64,000 bases of DNA from Streptomyces sp. XM4193 (GCF_023072595.1 NZ_JALLGK010000010.1:62001-126000), one strand, 5' to 3'. Numbered from the stretch's first letter, positions 8,279 to 17,627 are shown. The notes: generated from the letters alone by a model not told the origin. Made by a program: numbers and translations.

Positions 8279-9086
8279 AGTCGTGCCAGGCGCCGAGCTC
8301 GTCCAGGAGCGGCTGGAGCAGCTCGAAGACGCCGGGCGAGGCAGCCACCATCAGCTCGGGCCCGCCGACCTCGCCGACCCGGCCGCCGGTCAGCGCTCCG
8401 GCCTCCCTGGCGATCAGATCGCCGGCCGCGTGGTCCCAGGCCTGTGTGCCGCGCTCGTAGAAGGCGTCCAGCCGGCCAGCGGCGACGTCGCACAGGTCCA
8501 GGGCCGCGGAGCCGGAGCGGCGGATGTCCCGTACGTGCGGAAGGAGTTCGGCGAACAGACGGGCCTGGACCTCCTTGCGCTGCTGCACGTAGGCGAAACC
8601 GGTGCCGACGAGGGCCTGGCCGAGCTCGGGCGAGGGACGGCATTGCAGCCGCTCGCCGTTGAGCCAGGCGCCGCCGCCCAGCACCGCGTGGTGCACCTGG
8701 CCTCGGGGCGGCGAGGCGACGACGCCCACGACCCGCTCGCCGTGCAGTTCGGCGGCGATGGAGACGGCCCAGTCCTGGCGGCCGTAGAGGTAGTTGACGG
8801 TGCCGTCGATCGGGTCGACGATCCAGCGCACCCCGCTGGTGCCGGCGGTGCTGGCGCCCTCCTCGCCGAGGATGCCGTCGTCCGGCCGGTGTTCGGCAAG
8901 GTGCGCGGCGATCAGCTTCTCGGAGGCCAGATCCATCTCGGTGACGACGTCGATCGGACTGGTCTTCGTCGCGGCCACGCCCAGCGAGGCGGGGCGTTCG
9001 TCGCGCAGGAGGGCGCCCGCGCGTTCGGCCGCCTCCAGTGCGACACGCAGCAGTTCGGCGTGGGGTGTGTCGGGCTGGTCGGTCAC
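8277..9086 (-). CDS. Inositol monophosphatase family protein
   Basis: Protein of 269 residues of the magnesium-dependent, lithium-sensitive phosphatase fold (inositol-1-phosphatase, histidinol-phosphatase and PAP-phosphatase relatives). Metal-binding motifs are intact: ILGEEG (about residues 70-75), the signature IVDPIDGTVNYLYG (about 88-101), and the C-terminal AWDHAAGDLIAREAGA (about 212-227). Start GTG 9086 has a clear GAGGAGA ribosome site. The exact substrate cannot be told from sequence; inositol phosphate, histidinol phosphate and PAP are all possible. It is followed upstream by hemH on the same strand with a 76-bp gap. Confidence 0.88.
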   Translation of the reverse strand: MTDQPDTPHAELLRVALEAAERAGALLRDERPASLGVAATKTSPIDVVTEMDLASEKLIAAHLAEHRPDDGILGEEGASTAGTSGVRWIVDPIDGTVNYLYGRQDWAVSIAAELHGERVVGVVASPPRGQVHHAVLGGGAWLNGERLQCRPSPELGQALVGTGFAYVQQRKEVQARLFAELLPHVRDIRRSGSAALDLCDVAAGRLDAFYERGTQAWDHAAGDLIAREAGALTGGRVGEVGGPELMVAASPGVFELLQPLLDELGAWHD

Positions 9087-9128
9087 GGTCTCTCCTCTGG
9101 TTCCCGGCTTCGGCCGAACTCTTCGGGC

Positions 9129-9175
9129 GTACGGGGCAGCTGTACGGGTCAGGGGTACGGGGTCACGGGTACGGG
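9129..9175. repeat. Four GTACGGG repeats at the 3' end of hemH
   Basis: GTACGGG occurs at 9129, 9142, 9155 and 9169, a period of 13-14 bp. The last copies include the final codons (PYP) and stop of hemH. It looks like slippage-prone DNA that has set the C-terminus of the protein. Confidence 0.6.
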
Positions 9176-10287
9176 CTGTCGGCGCCGGCGGCCGCCGGTT
9201 TGGCGGTCCGGGCGGGGCAGCAGCCCACTGGACACAGGTCGTGGGAGGGGCCGAGCGGGCCCAGCGCGCAGCGGACGGGCTCGGCGCCGCGCTCGCCGGC
9301 GGCCCGCTCCAGGACGAGCTCCCGGATGCCGGCGACGAAACGCGGGTCCGCGCCGACGGTCGCCGAGCGGGCGACCGGCAGACCCAACTCCCGCGCCCTG
9401 GCGAGCGCTTCGGTGTCCAGGTCGTAGAGCACCTCCATGTGGTCGGAGACGAAACCGACCGGCACCATCACCGCTGCCGCGGCGCCCCCGGCGTGCAGTG
9501 CGGTGAGGTGGTCGCAGATGTCCGGCTCCAGCCACGGGATGTGCGGCGGGCCGCTGCGGGACTGGTAGACGAGCTGCCAGGGGTGCCGGGTGCCGGTCGC
9601 CTCCGCCACCCGCTCGGTGAGGGTGCGGGCCGCGTCCAGGTGCTGGGCGACGTAGGCGCCGCCCTCGCCGTGCGCCTCGGGCGGTCCCGAGGTGTCGGCG
9701 GCGGCGGTGGGGATGGAGTGGGTGGTGAAGACCAGCTGGGCGTCCGCGCGCACCTCCTCGGGCAGTTCGGCGAGCGCCGCGACGATGCCCTCGGTCATCG
9801 GCTCGACGAAGCCGGGGTGGTTGAAGTAGTGCCGCAGCTTGTCGACGCGGGGCGGGTTCAGCCCTTCCTCGACGAGCGCCGCAAGCGACTCGGCGAGGTC
9901 CTCCCGGTACTGCCGGCAGCCCGAGTACGAGGCGTACGCGCTGGTGGCCAGCACCAGTACGCGGCGGCGTCCGTCGGCGGTCAGCTCCCGCAGGGTGTCG
10001 GTGAGGTAGGGCGCCCAGTTGCGGTTGCCCCAGTAGACGGGGAGGTCGAGGCCGTGGGCGGCGAGGTCGGCGCGGATCGCGGCGAGCAGTTCGCGGTTCT
10101 GCTCGTTGATCGGCGAGACGCCGCCGAAGAGGAAGTAGTGCTGTCCCACCTCCTCCAGGCGTTCGCGCGGGATCCCGCGCCCTCGGGTGACGTTCTCCAG
10201 GAACGGCACCACGTCCTCGGGGCCTTCCGGGCCGCCGAAGGAGAGCAGCAGCAGGGCGTCGTACGGGGCAGCGGTCGCGTCGGACAT
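9163..10287 (-). CDS. hemH: Ferrochelatase (coproporphyrin III type)
   Basis: A 374-residue ferrochelatase, which inserts ferrous iron into the porphyrin. In actinobacteria the substrate is coproporphyrin III (the CpfC role), by family knowledge. Visible motifs: LLLSFGGPEGPEDV (about 13-26), the catalytic His in TTHSIPTA, YQSRSGPPHIPWLEPD and GFVSDHMEVLYDLDTE. The C-terminal part carries a cysteine group (VRCALGP, HDLCPVGCCP) that fits the [2Fe-2S] cluster seen in actinobacterial enzymes. Start ATG 10287. It is divergent from an MFS gene across a 145-bp gap and ends in the GTACGGG repeats. Confidence 0.95.
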   Translation of the reverse strand: MSDATAAPYDALLLLSFGGPEGPEDVVPFLENVTRGRGIPRERLEEVGQHYFLFGGVSPINEQNRELLAAIRADLAAHGLDLPVYWGNRNWAPYLTDTLRELTADGRRRVLVLATSAYASYSGCRQYREDLAESLAALVEEGLNPPRVDKLRHYFNHPGFVEPMTEGIVAALAELPEEVRADAQLVFTTHSIPTAAADTSGPPEAHGEGGAYVAQHLDAARTLTERVAEATGTRHPWQLVYQSRSGPPHIPWLEPDICDHLTALHAGGAAAAVMVPVGFVSDHMEVLYDLDTEALARARELGLPVARSATVGADPRFVAGIRELVLERAAGERGAEPVRCALGPLGPSHDLCPVGCCPARTAKPAAAGADSPYP

Positions 10288-10432
10288 GCCCCGATCCTCC
10301 CACTGAGAAAAGCGAAGCGATCACCGCCCCGTCACGGTTAGCGTTCGGGGCGGGCCGGCGAGGTGCCCGGCCGGCCGCGGTCCGTGCCCGCACGCCGACC
10401 CCGTACACACACCGACGACCGAGGAGCGCCCT

Positions 10433-11716
10433 GTGCCGAGCCCGTACCGGGCGATCTTCGCCGAGCCCGGAACCCGGAGCTTCACCGCCGCCGGGCTGGT
10501 CGGACGGATGCCGATCGCCATGCTGGGCCTGGGCGTGGTGACGATGGTCTCCCAGCTGACCGGGGAGTACGCACTGGCGGGAGCGCTGGCCGCGACGGTG
10601 GCGCTGTCCACCGTCGTGCTCGGCCCGCAGGTCTCCCGGCTGGTGGACGTCCACGGCCAGCGCCGGGTGCTGCGCCCGGCCTCGGCGGTGACGGTGACCG
10701 CGGTGGCGGGCCTCACGCTGAGCACGCTCCTGCACTGGCCGCCGTGGACGCTCTTCGCCTTCGCCTCGCTCGCGGGCTGTGTGCCGAGTCTGGGCTCGAT
10801 GGTGCGGGCGCGGTGGACGGCGCTCTTCCACGACTCCCCCGGGCGGTTGCACGCCGCGTTCTCCTGGGAGTCGATCGTGGACGAGACCTGCTTCGTCCTC
10901 GGGCCGATGCTGGCGATCGGCCTGTCCACCGCGTGGTTCCCGCAGGCGGGTCCGCTGGCCGCGGCCGTCTTCCTGGCCGTCGGCGTCTGCTGGCTGACCT
11001 CCCAGCGGGCCACCGAGCCCGTGCCCGGGCCGCGCGAGGAGCGGAGCGGGGGTTCGGCGCTGCGCACACCGGGGCTGCCCCTGCTGGTGGCGACGATGGT
11101 GATGCTCGGCGTGATCTTCAGCTCCATCGACGTGGTGACGGTCGCCTTCGCCGAGGAGCGGGGCGCCAAGGCCGCCGCCAGCCTGCTGCTGGCCGCGTAC
11201 GCCCTGGGGTCCGGGGTCGCGGGCGCCGCGTTCGGTCTGCTGCCGGCGGCGGACGCGGTCGGCAGACGCTGGCTGCTCTGCGTGTGCGCGGTGGGGGCGG
11301 GCATGCTCCCGCTGCAACTGGCGGTCGGGCTGCCGGTGTTGGCGGCGGCGCTGTTCCTCGCCGGGATGGCGATCGCGCCCACCATGATCACGACTGTCGG
11401 GCTGGTGGCCCGGCTGGTGCCCAGGCAGAAACTGACCGAGGGGATGACCTGGACGAGCACCGGGGCGACCCTGGGAATCTCGCTCGGGGCCTCGGTCTCC
11501 GGCTGGGTCGTCGATAGGGTCGGTGCCGACCGGGCGTACCTGGTGCCCGCGGTGGCGGGTGCGTGTGCGATCGCGGTGGCGCTGGTCGGCACTCGTCGGC
11601 TGCGACGGCTCCCGGCGCCGCGGCAGCAGGAGCGGCACCAGCAGGAGGGGACGGACGATGAGCGGCATCAGCACGCTGACCGGAGCGGGCGGCACGAGGA
11701 ACGCCACCTGGCGTAA
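10433..11716 (+). CDS. MFS transporter
   Basis: A 427-residue major facilitator with about 12 hydrophobic segments beginning near residue 25. The loop motif DVHGQRRVLRPA (about 68-79) corresponds to the A-like motif after TM2. The C-terminal tail is strongly charged and His-rich. Start GTG 10433 has a GAGGAGCG ribosome site. The last 59 bp overlap the next gene in another frame. Substrate unknown; the layout resembles drug or metabolite exporters of the YcaD/SetA kind. Coupling to the flavoenzyme downstream hints that both handle the same or a related compound, which is an inference. Confidence 0.85.
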   Translation: MPSPYRAIFAEPGTRSFTAAGLVGRMPIAMLGLGVVTMVSQLTGEYALAGALAATVALSTVVLGPQVSRLVDVHGQRRVLRPASAVTVTAVAGLTLSTLLHWPPWTLFAFASLAGCVPSLGSMVRARWTALFHDSPGRLHAAFSWESIVDETCFVLGPMLAIGLSTAWFPQAGPLAAAVFLAVGVCWLTSQRATEPVPGPREERSGGSALRTPGLPLLVATMVMLGVIFSSIDVVTVAFAEERGAKAAASLLLAAYALGSGVAGAAFGLLPAADAVGRRWLLCVCAVGAGMLPLQLAVGLPVLAAALFLAGMAIAPTMITTVGLVARLVPRQKLTEGMTWTSTGATLGISLGASVSGWVVDRVGADRAYLVPAVAGACAIAVALVGTRRLRRLPAPRQQERHQQEGTDDERHQHADRSGRHEERHLA

Positions 11717-12995
11717 CTGGGCGGGGAACACGAGCGCCAGGCCGCTGCGCACGGTGGCGCCCTCGACCACCGAGGCGCTGGCGGAGACGGTGCGGCGGGC
11801 CGCGGAGGACGGACTGCCGGTCAAGGCCGTCGGCACCGGGCACTCGTTCACCTCCGTGGCGACCACCGGCGGTGTGCTGATCCGGCCCGAGCGGCTGACC
11901 GGTGTGCGCCGGATCGACCGTGCCGCCGGGACGGTGGCGGTGGCGGCGGGCACCTCGCTCAAGCAGCTGAACCAGGTACTGGCCGGCGAGGGTCTCTCGC
12001 TGGCCAACATGGGCGACATCATGGAGCAGACGGTCGCGGGCGCCACCAGCACCGGAACCCACGGGACCGGGCGGGACTCGGCGTCGCTGGCCGCGCAGAT
12101 CGTCGGCTGCGAGATGGTCACCGCCGAGGGCACGGTGCTGCGCTGCTCGCCGACGGAGAACCCGGAGGTCTTCGCCGCCGCCAGGCTGGGGATCGGCGCG
12201 CTCGGTGTGCTGACCGAGCTGACCTTCGCGGTGGAGCCGCTGTTCACCCTCACCGCCCGCGAGGAGCCGATGCGCTTCTCCCGGGTGGTGTCGGAGTTCG
12301 ACGAACTCGTGCGGGAGAACGAGCACTTCGAGTTCTACTGGTTCCCGCACACCGACAACTGCAACACCAAGCGCAACAACCGCACCACCGCACCCGCCCG
12401 GCCGCTCCCCCGGGTCCGGGGCTGGGTGGACGACGAACTGCTCTCCAACGGAGTCTTCCGGGCCGCCTGCTCTCTCGGCCGGGCCGCTCCCGCGACCGTG
12501 CCCGCCATCGCGCGGGTCTCCAGCCGGGCGCTGTCGGCCCGTACCTACTCCGACATCCCCTACAAGGTCTTCACCAGCCCGCGCCGGGTCCGCTTCCTGG
12601 AGATGGAGTACGCGCTCCCCCGCGAGGAGGCGATGTGCGCGCTGGCCGAGCTGAAGACCATGGTGGAGAGTTCACGGCTGCGCGTCTCCTTCCCCGTGGA
12701 GGTGCGCACCGCGCCGGCCGACGACATCCCGCTCTCCACGGCCAACGGCCGGGACACCGCGTATCTGGCGATGCACGTCTACCGGGGCACCCCGCACGAG
12801 GCGTACTTCACCGCTGCCGAGCGGATCATGACCGCGCACGGCGGACGCCCGCACTGGGGCAAGCTGCACAGCAGGGACGCGGCGTACCTGGCCGGTGTCT
12901 ACCCGCGGTTCGAGGAGTTCCTCGCGCTGCGCGAACGGCTGGACCCGCAGCGCAGGTTCGGCAACGACTACCTCCGGCGTGTGCTGGGCGCCTGA
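11658..12995 (+). CDS. FAD-linked sugar-lactone/alditol oxidase
   Basis: A 445-residue flavoenzyme of the vanillyl-alcohol-oxidase fold, D-arabinono-1,4-lactone oxidase/alditol oxidase group. The FAD domain has VGTGHSFT with His62, which corresponds to the histidine that covalently holds FAD in S. coelicolor alditol oxidase. It also has GTHGTGRDSASL (about 130-141). The ALO domain fills the C-terminal half and ends in the RFGNDYLRRVLG motif. Start ATG 11658 has a strong GGAGGGG site inside the MFS gene and gives a 59-bp overlap. Likely oxidises a sugar alcohol or aldonolactone with oxygen; the natural substrate is not visible. Confidence 0.87.
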   Translation: MSGISTLTGAGGTRNATWRNWAGNTSARPLRTVAPSTTEALAETVRRAAEDGLPVKAVGTGHSFTSVATTGGVLIRPERLTGVRRIDRAAGTVAVAAGTSLKQLNQVLAGEGLSLANMGDIMEQTVAGATSTGTHGTGRDSASLAAQIVGCEMVTAEGTVLRCSPTENPEVFAAARLGIGALGVLTELTFAVEPLFTLTAREEPMRFSRVVSEFDELVRENEHFEFYWFPHTDNCNTKRNNRTTAPARPLPRVRGWVDDELLSNGVFRAACSLGRAAPATVPAIARVSSRALSARTYSDIPYKVFTSPRRVRFLEMEYALPREEAMCALAELKTMVESSRLRVSFPVEVRTAPADDIPLSTANGRDTAYLAMHVYRGTPHEAYFTAAERIMTAHGGRPHWGKLHSRDAAYLAGVYPRFEEFLALRERLDPQRRFGNDYLRRVLGA

Positions 12996-13034
12996 AACAG
13001 GACGACGCCGGATCGGGGCGGGCCCGCGGCGCGG

Positions 13035-14081
13035 TCAGTCCGCGCCGGAGCCCTCTCCGGTGCGGGGCTCGGCGCGGTTGGGCGTGGTCGTCCCCGCTCC
13101 GCCGTCGTCCTCGGGGTCCGCGCCGGAGTTCCCGTCCGGGTCCGTCGGGGTCGTACCGGCGTCGCCTCCGCCGGGCGTGGGGACGGGGGTCGGCTCCGCG
13201 CCGTCCGAACCCCCCTCGCCCGGCTCGGGGTTGTCGGCACCGTCCTGCGGTGCGCCGGTGGAGGGCGCCTCCTCCCGAGGGCTCTGCCCGGTGCCCTTTC
13301 GCTGCTCGTCGCCGTCCGAACCGTCCGAGCCGTCCGGGTCGTCGTGGTCCGGGGCCCCGGACTCCTCGGGCTGCCCGGGGGCGTCCCGTCCGGGCACGTC
13401 CTGTTCCGAGTCGGAGGAGGAGCCGCCGGATCCGCGGTCGAGCACCCGGCCGATCGAGGTCCCGCCGCCGCCCGAGACGGTGTGGCCCGACAGTGCCTCG
13501 TACAGGGTGATCCCGCCCATCGCGACGACGAAGACCAGCACGGCCGGCAGCAGCGCACGTCGCACACCTCGCCGCCGGGTGCCGTGGGTGCGCGCCTCGC
13601 CGTACGGTTCGACGGGTGCCGCGCCGCTTCCGTCCCGCGGCGGCGGGTCGGCGACCGCAGGCGTCAACTGCCCGCGCTCCGCGTCCACTCGTTCCGGTAC
13701 GACCTGTGCCGAGGTGCGAGGGCGGGTCCGAGCGGCCACCGCGGAGGAAGGGCGAGCCGTCCGCAGCCGCCTGGCTCCGACCTCTCCGGCCTGCTGTCTG
13801 ACCTGCTCCCGCACTCCCTCGCCGGTACGGCTCAGCAGATGCTGGAGCAGCGGCCCGCCGGTCGTGGCGACCACGCTGATCACCCCGGCACCGATGATCG
13901 TGCCGTAGACGCCGAGCCTGCCGGCGATCAGCGCCGCGATGACCGCCGCGAGCGCGCTCCCGGCCACCTGGGCGACGCTCACGTCAACCACCCGCTTGGG
14001 AACGGTTGGTTGGCTTTCCGCGCTCTCCTCCGAATGTGAGCCGTTGATGGGCTCCTGCCCGGTTGTCCTGCTGTTGCTCAT
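13035..14081 (-). CDS. Membrane protein with acidic Pro/Gly-rich tail
   Basis: Unrecognised protein of 348 residues. The N-terminal part has two close membrane segments (about 38-55 and 59-75), then a basic Arg-rich cytoplasmic region (about 85-175) and a third membrane segment (about 176-195). The last 150 residues are low-complexity Asp/Glu/Ser/Gly/Pro and probably lie outside the cell. Start ATG 14081 is preferred; the reading frame continues 12 codons upstream without similarity. It is convergent with the alditol-oxidase-like gene (39-bp gap) and divergent from sepH. Similar proteins lie next to sepH in other Streptomyces as I recall. No function can be given. Confidence 0.75.
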   Translation of the reverse strand: MSNSRTTGQEPINGSHSEESAESQPTVPKRVVDVSVAQVAGSALAAVIAALIAGRLGVYGTIIGAGVISVVATTGGPLLQHLLSRTGEGVREQVRQQAGEVGARRLRTARPSSAVAARTRPRTSAQVVPERVDAERGQLTPAVADPPPRDGSGAAPVEPYGEARTHGTRRRGVRRALLPAVLVFVVAMGGITLYEALSGHTVSGGGGTSIGRVLDRGSGGSSSDSEQDVPGRDAPGQPEESGAPDHDDPDGSDGSDGDEQRKGTGQSPREEAPSTGAPQDGADNPEPGEGGSDGAEPTPVPTPGGGDAGTTPTDPDGNSGADPEDDGGAGTTTPNRAEPRTGEGSGAD

Positions 14082-14521
14082 ACCTCGCCTCGATCGCACA
14101 CCTATGGCACCGCGCACGAGTTACGACCGATAAGCGACGGCGATAGTTCCGCTTCGCCCGATTCTGTGAGGCGTGCCACCGACACCGCCGTCGACCGGAA
14201 CGCCAAGGAATCCCCAACTCCCCTGCACACGCACAAAATCGCAGCATGCCGACTCACCGGGGTGGCCCCAATGGAGTAGTGTGAAGAAACCTGATCTCAG
14301 CCTCGCTGAACCGCGTGGCACAGAGTGACGGCGAGTCCACACTTCCGTCACCGTCGGTGAAATCCGGTAACTGTGCCTCAGCGGTGACGAGAGGTGCGGG
14401 GTCGAAGAAGACGCCGGGCAGGTCGGCAAAACAGTGGCAGGCTGCACCCGGGCAGGCCACACTCGTCTACGCGGGAGCAGCGACGCACGTGACGTCGGCA
14501 GGCACCACCCGGGAGGTTCCC
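14082..14521. other. Divergent promoter region, membrane-protein gene/sepH
   Basis: A 440-bp stretch with lower GC than the flanks. It must hold the sepH promoter and that of the minus-strand membrane-protein gene. No biased reading frame and no clear operator was found. Confidence 0.5.
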
Positions 14522-15562
14522 ATGCCCGAACTGCGTGTCGTGGCCGTCAGCAACGACGGCACACGACTGGTGCTCAAGGCTGCCGACAACTCGGAGTACA
14601 CACTTCCGATTGACGAGCGGCTGCGGGCCGCCGTGCGCAACGACCGCGCCCGGCTCGGCCAGATCGAGATCGAGGTCGAGAGCCACCTCCGCCCCCGTGA
14701 CATCCAGGCCCGTATACGAGCCGGCGCCAGCGCCGAGGAGGTCGCGCAGTTCGCCGGCATCCCAGTCGAGCGGGTGCGTCGTTTCGAGGGCCCGGTGCTG
14801 GCCGAGCGCGCCTTCATGGCCGAGCGCGCCCGCAAGACCCCGGTGCGCCGCCCCGGCGAGAACACCGGCCCGCAGCTCGGCGACGCGGTCGCGGAGCGGC
14901 TGCTGATGCGCGGCGCCGACAAGGACCACGTCCAGTGGGACTCCTGGAGACGGGACGACGGCACCTGGGAGGTGCTGCTCGTCTACCGCGTCGCGGGCGA
15001 GACCCACTCGGCGAGCTGGTCCTACGACCCGCCGCGGCGGCTGGTCCAGGCGCTGGACGGCGAGGCGCGCGGGCTGATCGGCGAGACCGACGAGGCCCCC
15101 GAGCCCAGCTACCCGTTCATTCCGCGGATCGCCCGGCTGCCCAAGGAGCGTGCTCCGCACGACCGCGGCGAGCGTGCGGAGGGCGAGCAGGAGCGCGAGA
15201 AGCCGCTGCGGGCCGAGCGGCAGATCGAGCCGAACGAGGACCGGGACTCACTGACCAGCCTCCTGGAGTCGGTGCCCAACTTCCGTGGCGACATGGTGGT
15301 TCCCGAGCCGCCCGCCGCCCGGGAGGAGCAGCCCGAGGTCAACGACGAGGCGGAGCCGCTGGAGCCGCCCTCGACGGCCGTCGGCGCGGGTTCCGCGTAC
15401 GCGGACGTGCTGATGCCGCGGTCGGTCGGCGGCCACCGCGACCGGCTTACCGGCACCACCGACCGCCAGGCCGAGGCGGACGGCGTCCGGCCCGGACGTC
15501 GGGCCGCGGTGCCCAGTTGGGACGAAATCGTCTTCGGCACCCGGCGCAAGAAGCAGGAGTAG
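14522..15562 (+). CDS. sepH: Cell-division protein SepH
   Basis: Actinobacterial septation protein H, 346 residues. SepH binds FtsZ and promotes Z-ring assembly; it is needed for proper vegetative and sporulation septa in Streptomyces. The N-terminal DUF3071 domain (about 1-170) begins MPELRVVAVSNDGTRLVL and contains the helix-turn-helix-like region (IRAGASAEEVAQFAGIPVERV, about 67-87) shown in the family to be required for FtsZ contact. The C-terminal half is disordered and acidic, and ends in a conserved short motif (VPSWDEIVFGTRRKK). Start ATG 14522 follows GGGAGGTTCCC. It is a single gene bounded by a strong terminator. Confidence 0.93.
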   Translation: MPELRVVAVSNDGTRLVLKAADNSEYTLPIDERLRAAVRNDRARLGQIEIEVESHLRPRDIQARIRAGASAEEVAQFAGIPVERVRRFEGPVLAERAFMAERARKTPVRRPGENTGPQLGDAVAERLLMRGADKDHVQWDSWRRDDGTWEVLLVYRVAGETHSASWSYDPPRRLVQALDGEARGLIGETDEAPEPSYPFIPRIARLPKERAPHDRGERAEGEQEREKPLRAERQIEPNEDRDSLTSLLESVPNFRGDMVVPEPPAAREEQPEVNDEAEPLEPPSTAVGAGSAYADVLMPRSVGGHRDRLTGTTDRQAEADGVRPGRRAAVPSWDEIVFGTRRKKQE

Positions 15563-15581
15563 CACCCCGGCCGCACGCACA

Positions 15582-15630
15582 ACGGCGGGCCCCCGCGCAC
15601 CGATTCGTCGGAGCGGCGGGGGCCCGCCGT
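15582..15630. terminator. Bidirectional terminator, sepH/sulfurtransferase
   Basis: A perfect 15-bp inverted repeat (15582-15596 with 15616-15630) has a small ccga/tcgg inner hairpin in its 19-nt loop. It sits 20 bp after sepH and just before the stop codon of the convergent sulfurtransferase gene. Confidence 0.9.
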
Positions 15631-15634
15631 GCGA

Positions 15635-16495
15635 TCAGCCCGGCTCGGAGCCGGTGGCCACGGGCCTGCTCGGATCGGCGGTCCACTCCGACCAGGAGCC
15701 GACGTACAGCCCGGCCTCGACCCCGGCCACCGCCAGGGCCCACACCTGGTGCGCGCCCGAGACCCCCGAACCGCAGTAGACGCCCACCTCGGCGTCCTGA
15801 TCCGCGCCCAACTCGGCAAAGTGGGCGGCCAGTTCGCCGGGAGGGCGCAGACGTCCGCCCTCGCCGACGTTGTCGACGGTCGGCGCCGACAGCGCACCGG
15901 GGATGTGCCCGCCGACGGGGTCGATCGGCTCGACCTCGCCCCGGTACCGCTCGCCGGCCCGCGCGTCCAGCAGCACCCCGCGGCGGGCGAGCGCGGCCGC
16001 GTCGTCGGCCGAGAGCAGCACCGCGCCGCCCGGCTCCGGTCGGAAGTCGCCCGGCACCGGGGTGGGCTCGGCATCGGTCAACGGCCCTTCCCAGGCGGCG
16101 AGTCCGCCGTCGAGGACCCGTACGTCCCGGTGGCCCGCCCAGCGCAGCAGCCACCAGGCGCGGGCAGCCGCCCAGCCCCGGCCGCCGTCGTAGACGACCA
16201 CCGGCCGGTCCCGGCTCACTCCCGCCGCGCGCATGGCGGCGCCGAACGCCTCCGGATCCGGCAGCGGATGCCGCCCGCCGTCGCCCGCCCGGCCGGCCAG
16301 CTCGGTGTCCAGGTCGATGTAGACGGCCGAGGGCAGATGGCCCTTCTCGTACTCCGGACGGCCGGGCGGCCCGCCCAACTCCCAGCGCACGTCGAGCAGT
16401 ACGGGAGCGTGCGGGCCGGTCTCGGAGACGGACTCGTGGTCGCCGGGCCCGCCCAGCTCGCTGAGCAGTTCGGATGCGGAGATGATGGCAGTCAT
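15635..16495 (-). CDS. sseA: Two-domain rhodanese (thiosulfate/mercaptopyruvate sulfurtransferase)
   Basis: Protein of 286 residues with two tandem rhodanese domains. The N-terminal inactive domain includes VLLDVRWELGGPPG and the C-terminal catalytic domain has the active-site loop VYCGSGVSG (Cys near residue 233). Domain sizes and the GHIPGALS motif fit the family. It moves sulfane sulfur from thiosulfate or 3-mercaptopyruvate to an acceptor; the loop type does not settle which donor is used. Start ATG 16495. The upstream 328 bp (16496-16823) separate it from a divergent VOC gene and hold only a weak 5-bp hairpin near 16738. Confidence 0.85.
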   Translation of the reverse strand: MTAIISASELLSELGGPGDHESVSETGPHAPVLLDVRWELGGPPGRPEYEKGHLPSAVYIDLDTELAGRAGDGGRHPLPDPEAFGAAMRAAGVSRDRPVVVYDGGRGWAAARAWWLLRWAGHRDVRVLDGGLAAWEGPLTDAEPTPVPGDFRPEPGGAVLLSADDAAALARRGVLLDARAGERYRGEVEPIDPVGGHIPGALSAPTVDNVGEGGRLRPPGELAAHFAELGADQDAEVGVYCGSGVSGAHQVWALAVAGVEAGLYVGSWSEWTADPSRPVATGSEPG

Positions 16496-16823
16496 AGCCG
16501 CATTCTGGCGCAGTCGGCCGCGCGGCAGTACCGGTTCGCGAGTGCGGGGCCGGGCACGGGCCGCAGACGGCAGGGCGGGACACGGCGCTCCCCGCGTACG
16601 GCGAATCAGCGAGCCGCGAGCCGCGCGGGCGGCGGGCGGCTGGCGGGGTCGGCAGTCGGCGGAACCGGGCGGGCGGGCGCGCCGGACCGGTGGACGCGAC
16701 ATTCGCACCTCGCGCAGTGCCGGGGAGGGGGACAGAACTCGCGGAGAGTGCGAGCATCGACACGCACCGCGCACGACGACCTCGCACCTCCCCACCTCTC
16801 GACCGTCCAAGGAGACAACAGCG

Positions 16824-17627
16824 ATGACGGAGGCACCGGTTCAGCCCTCCCCCGGCACACCCTGCTGGGTCAGTCTGATGGCCCGCGACCTGGACGCCAG
16901 CAGGAGCTTCTACGGCGAGCTGCTCGGCTGGGAATTCCACCCGGGCCCGCAGCGGCTCGGGCCGTACGTACGGGCACGGCTCGGTGAACTGGACGTGGCG
17001 GGTCTCGGCGAGATCTCCCGCGACCGCAGTCTGCCGGTGACCTGGCTGCCGTACTTCGCCACCGACGACGCCGACACCACCTGCGCGCTGATCAGGGAGT
17101 GCGGAGGGACGGTCGGTGTCGGCCCGATGGACTCCGAGTGGGGCGGGCGGGTGGCGATCGCCGCGGACCCGGTCGGTGCCGCCTTCGGGATCTGGCAGAC
17201 CGACGGCCGGCCCGGGGTCTCGCCCGACGGCACGCCCGGCACCTTCGTCTGGAACGAGCTGCTGGTGCGAGAGAGCGTCCAGGTCACGACGTTCTACTCG
17301 GCCGTCTTCGGCTACCGGATCGAACCGCTGGGCACGCCGGAGCGCGAGCTGCGCACTCTGCTGCTCAACGGCCGGCCGGTGGGCAGCGTCCGCGGCACCG
17401 ATCTGCCGGAGGGCGGCGGGGCGAGCTGGGTGACGTACTTCGCGGTGCCCGATGTGGAAGCCGCGCTGCGGCTGCTGCGCAAGCTCGGCGGGACCATCGT
17501 GCGGGAGGTGCGCGACTCCGCCTACGGCCGGTTCGCCCGGGTGAGGGACCCGGAGGGCGGACCGTTCTCGCTGATCGAGATGCGTGACCCCAACGACGCC
17601 GTGGAACGTCCGCTGCGCGGCATGTGA
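16824..17627 (+). CDS. VOC-superfamily protein, two glyoxalase-like domains
   Basis: Protein of 267 residues made of two glyoxalase/bleomycin-resistance (VOC) modules, about 10-125 and 138-260. Each starts with the typical strand and FYxxLLGW/FYSAVFGY motif (DLDASRSFYGELLGWEF; TTFYSAVFGYRIE) and ends with an acidic metal-ligand strand (AAFGIWQ; GPFSLIEMRDP). This layout is common in Streptomyces proteins annotated as hydroxylases or glyoxalase-like, but no enzyme activity is certain. Start ATG 16824 follows AAGGAGAC. Single gene. Confidence 0.85.
   Translation: MTEAPVQPSPGTPCWVSLMARDLDASRSFYGELLGWEFHPGPQRLGPYVRARLGELDVAGLGEISRDRSLPVTWLPYFATDDADTTCALIRECGGTVGVGPMDSEWGGRVAIAADPVGAAFGIWQTDGRPGVSPDGTPGTFVWNELLVRESVQVTTFYSAVFGYRIEPLGTPERELRTLLLNGRPVGSVRGTDLPEGGGASWVTYFAVPDVEAALRLLRKLGGTIVREVRDSAYGRFARVRDPEGGPFSLIEMRDPNDAVERPLRGM

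Noticed and set aside
9149..12253. Minus-strand frame of over 1000 codons across hemH, MFS and oxidase genes
   Set aside because: The frame is the shadow of three real genes and has no domains of its own.
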